A stretch of 19,622 nt of DNA, from the NCBI GenBank assembly GCA_003990745.1, contig RBNI01002117.1, positions 1-19,622 of the forward strand, written 5' to 3'. The first letter of the stretch is position 1. Every line of letters starts with the position of its first letter. The position numbers were made by a program, and so were the translations under genes. Source of the DNA: Jimgerdemannia flammicorona. Taxonomy: Eukaryota > Mucoromycota > Endogonomycetes > Endogonales > Endogonaceae. Positions 19,324 to 19,622 of the stretch are shown here, piece by piece. The notes beneath the pieces were generated by a model. It was given only the letters and a program-made list of their open reading frames with translations. It was not told the origin of the DNA and did no database searches.

Positions 19324-19622
19324 CTGTAACGGTTCTAGTTTCTTAATGAGGAAGCGACTAATTCTGGTAATCCTAAGTAGCTCGAAGAGATACTAAGGGT
19401 TCAAGTGTTCTCGAAGGATTTCTGAGAGAAAATATTCTGAAGCTTTATTCATGAGAACAAAGGGGATATTTATACAAGATCTGAAAGAAGGATCTGGAAG
19501 GATCTGAGAAATCAAAGGAAAATGCCAAGAGGAAAGTTCTCGGCAAAGATGACAAATGATGACGAATAAAGTTCTACAAGTTTCCAGGACATTCAGTGGC
19601 TAACTAAATAAGTACTAGTTAA
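19324..19622 (-). mobile_element. LTR of a second LTR retrotransposon, cut by the window edge
   Basis: The boundary is TGTAACGG on the plus strand, so on the minus strand the segment ends CCGTTACA. At the window edge the minus strand begins TTAACTAGTAC; if the next two plus-strand bases are CA, it would start TGTTAAC and form a complete LTR of about 301 bp with TG...CA ends. On the minus strand it has TATAAATA (19474-19467) and AATAAA (19449-19444). Six CpG sites lie in 299 bp against two in the preceding 2 kb, so it is younger than the gag it interrupts. It could be a solo LTR or the 3' LTR of an element extending right. Confidence 0.6.
19444..19474 (-). promoter_or_regulatory. TATA box and AATAAA of the right-edge LTR
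   Basis: TATAAATA followed by TCCCC and then AATAAA, read on the minus strand. The sequence closely mirrors the layout at 16826-16859 in the other LTR. Confidence 0.5.

Noticed and set aside
1..19622. CRISPR array, prokaryotic operon or new defence system
   Set aside because: No regularly spaced repeats, no ribosome-binding-site-led gene clusters and no non-transposon protein were found.

Overview
This window looks like a gene-free, transposon-filled stretch of a fungal nuclear genome. I find no host gene, tRNA or rRNA. Nearly everything can be assigned to one family of non-LTR retrotransposon (LINE, Tad1-like by its reverse transcriptase motifs) or to remnants of LTR retrotransposons. A filamentous fungus is inferred from the LINE type, from LTR elements with short TATA-driven promoters, and from a mutation pattern (CpG loss, CpA to TpA change, TGG/CAG to TAG stops) typical of repeat-induced point mutation (RIP) or methylation-driven decay. 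I cannot name a genus.

Layout. (1) 1-5540, minus strand: LINE copy A, rich in CpG and close to intact. ORF1 (5479-3452) has two internal TAG stops. ORF2 (3465 to beyond base 1) carries an APE-type endonuclease and a reverse transcriptase with all catalytic motifs, with only three stops in the linker; about 350 bp of its 3' end lie outside the window. (2) 5541-6526, minus strand: decayed remnant with weak Ty1/copia gag-like features and an LTR-like repeat. (3) 6527-9471, plus strand: LINE copy B, 5'-truncated and heavily mutated. (4) 9472-15466: LINE copy C, full length in content, but with its middle 3.5 kb (10249-13780) inverted in place. A small 5'-truncated LINE copy (10314-10602), with a pure poly(A) tail and a perfect 15-bp target-site duplication, sits inside the inverted block. 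(5) 15468-16506: second copy of the LTR-like repeat and an unexplained AT-rich stretch. (6) 16507-19323, plus strand: 5' LTR, primer-binding site and decayed gag of a probable Ty3/gypsy element. (7) 19324 to the right edge, minus strand: a CpG-containing LTR cutting into that gag.

The pieces do not form a pathway; they record a history. Old copies B, C and the gypsy gag were mutated to near-zero CpG. Copy A, the 289-bp LINE insertion and the right-edge LTR keep more CpG and appear younger. The most notable observation is the precise in-place inversion of copy C, which becomes visible only when both strands are read against copy A.
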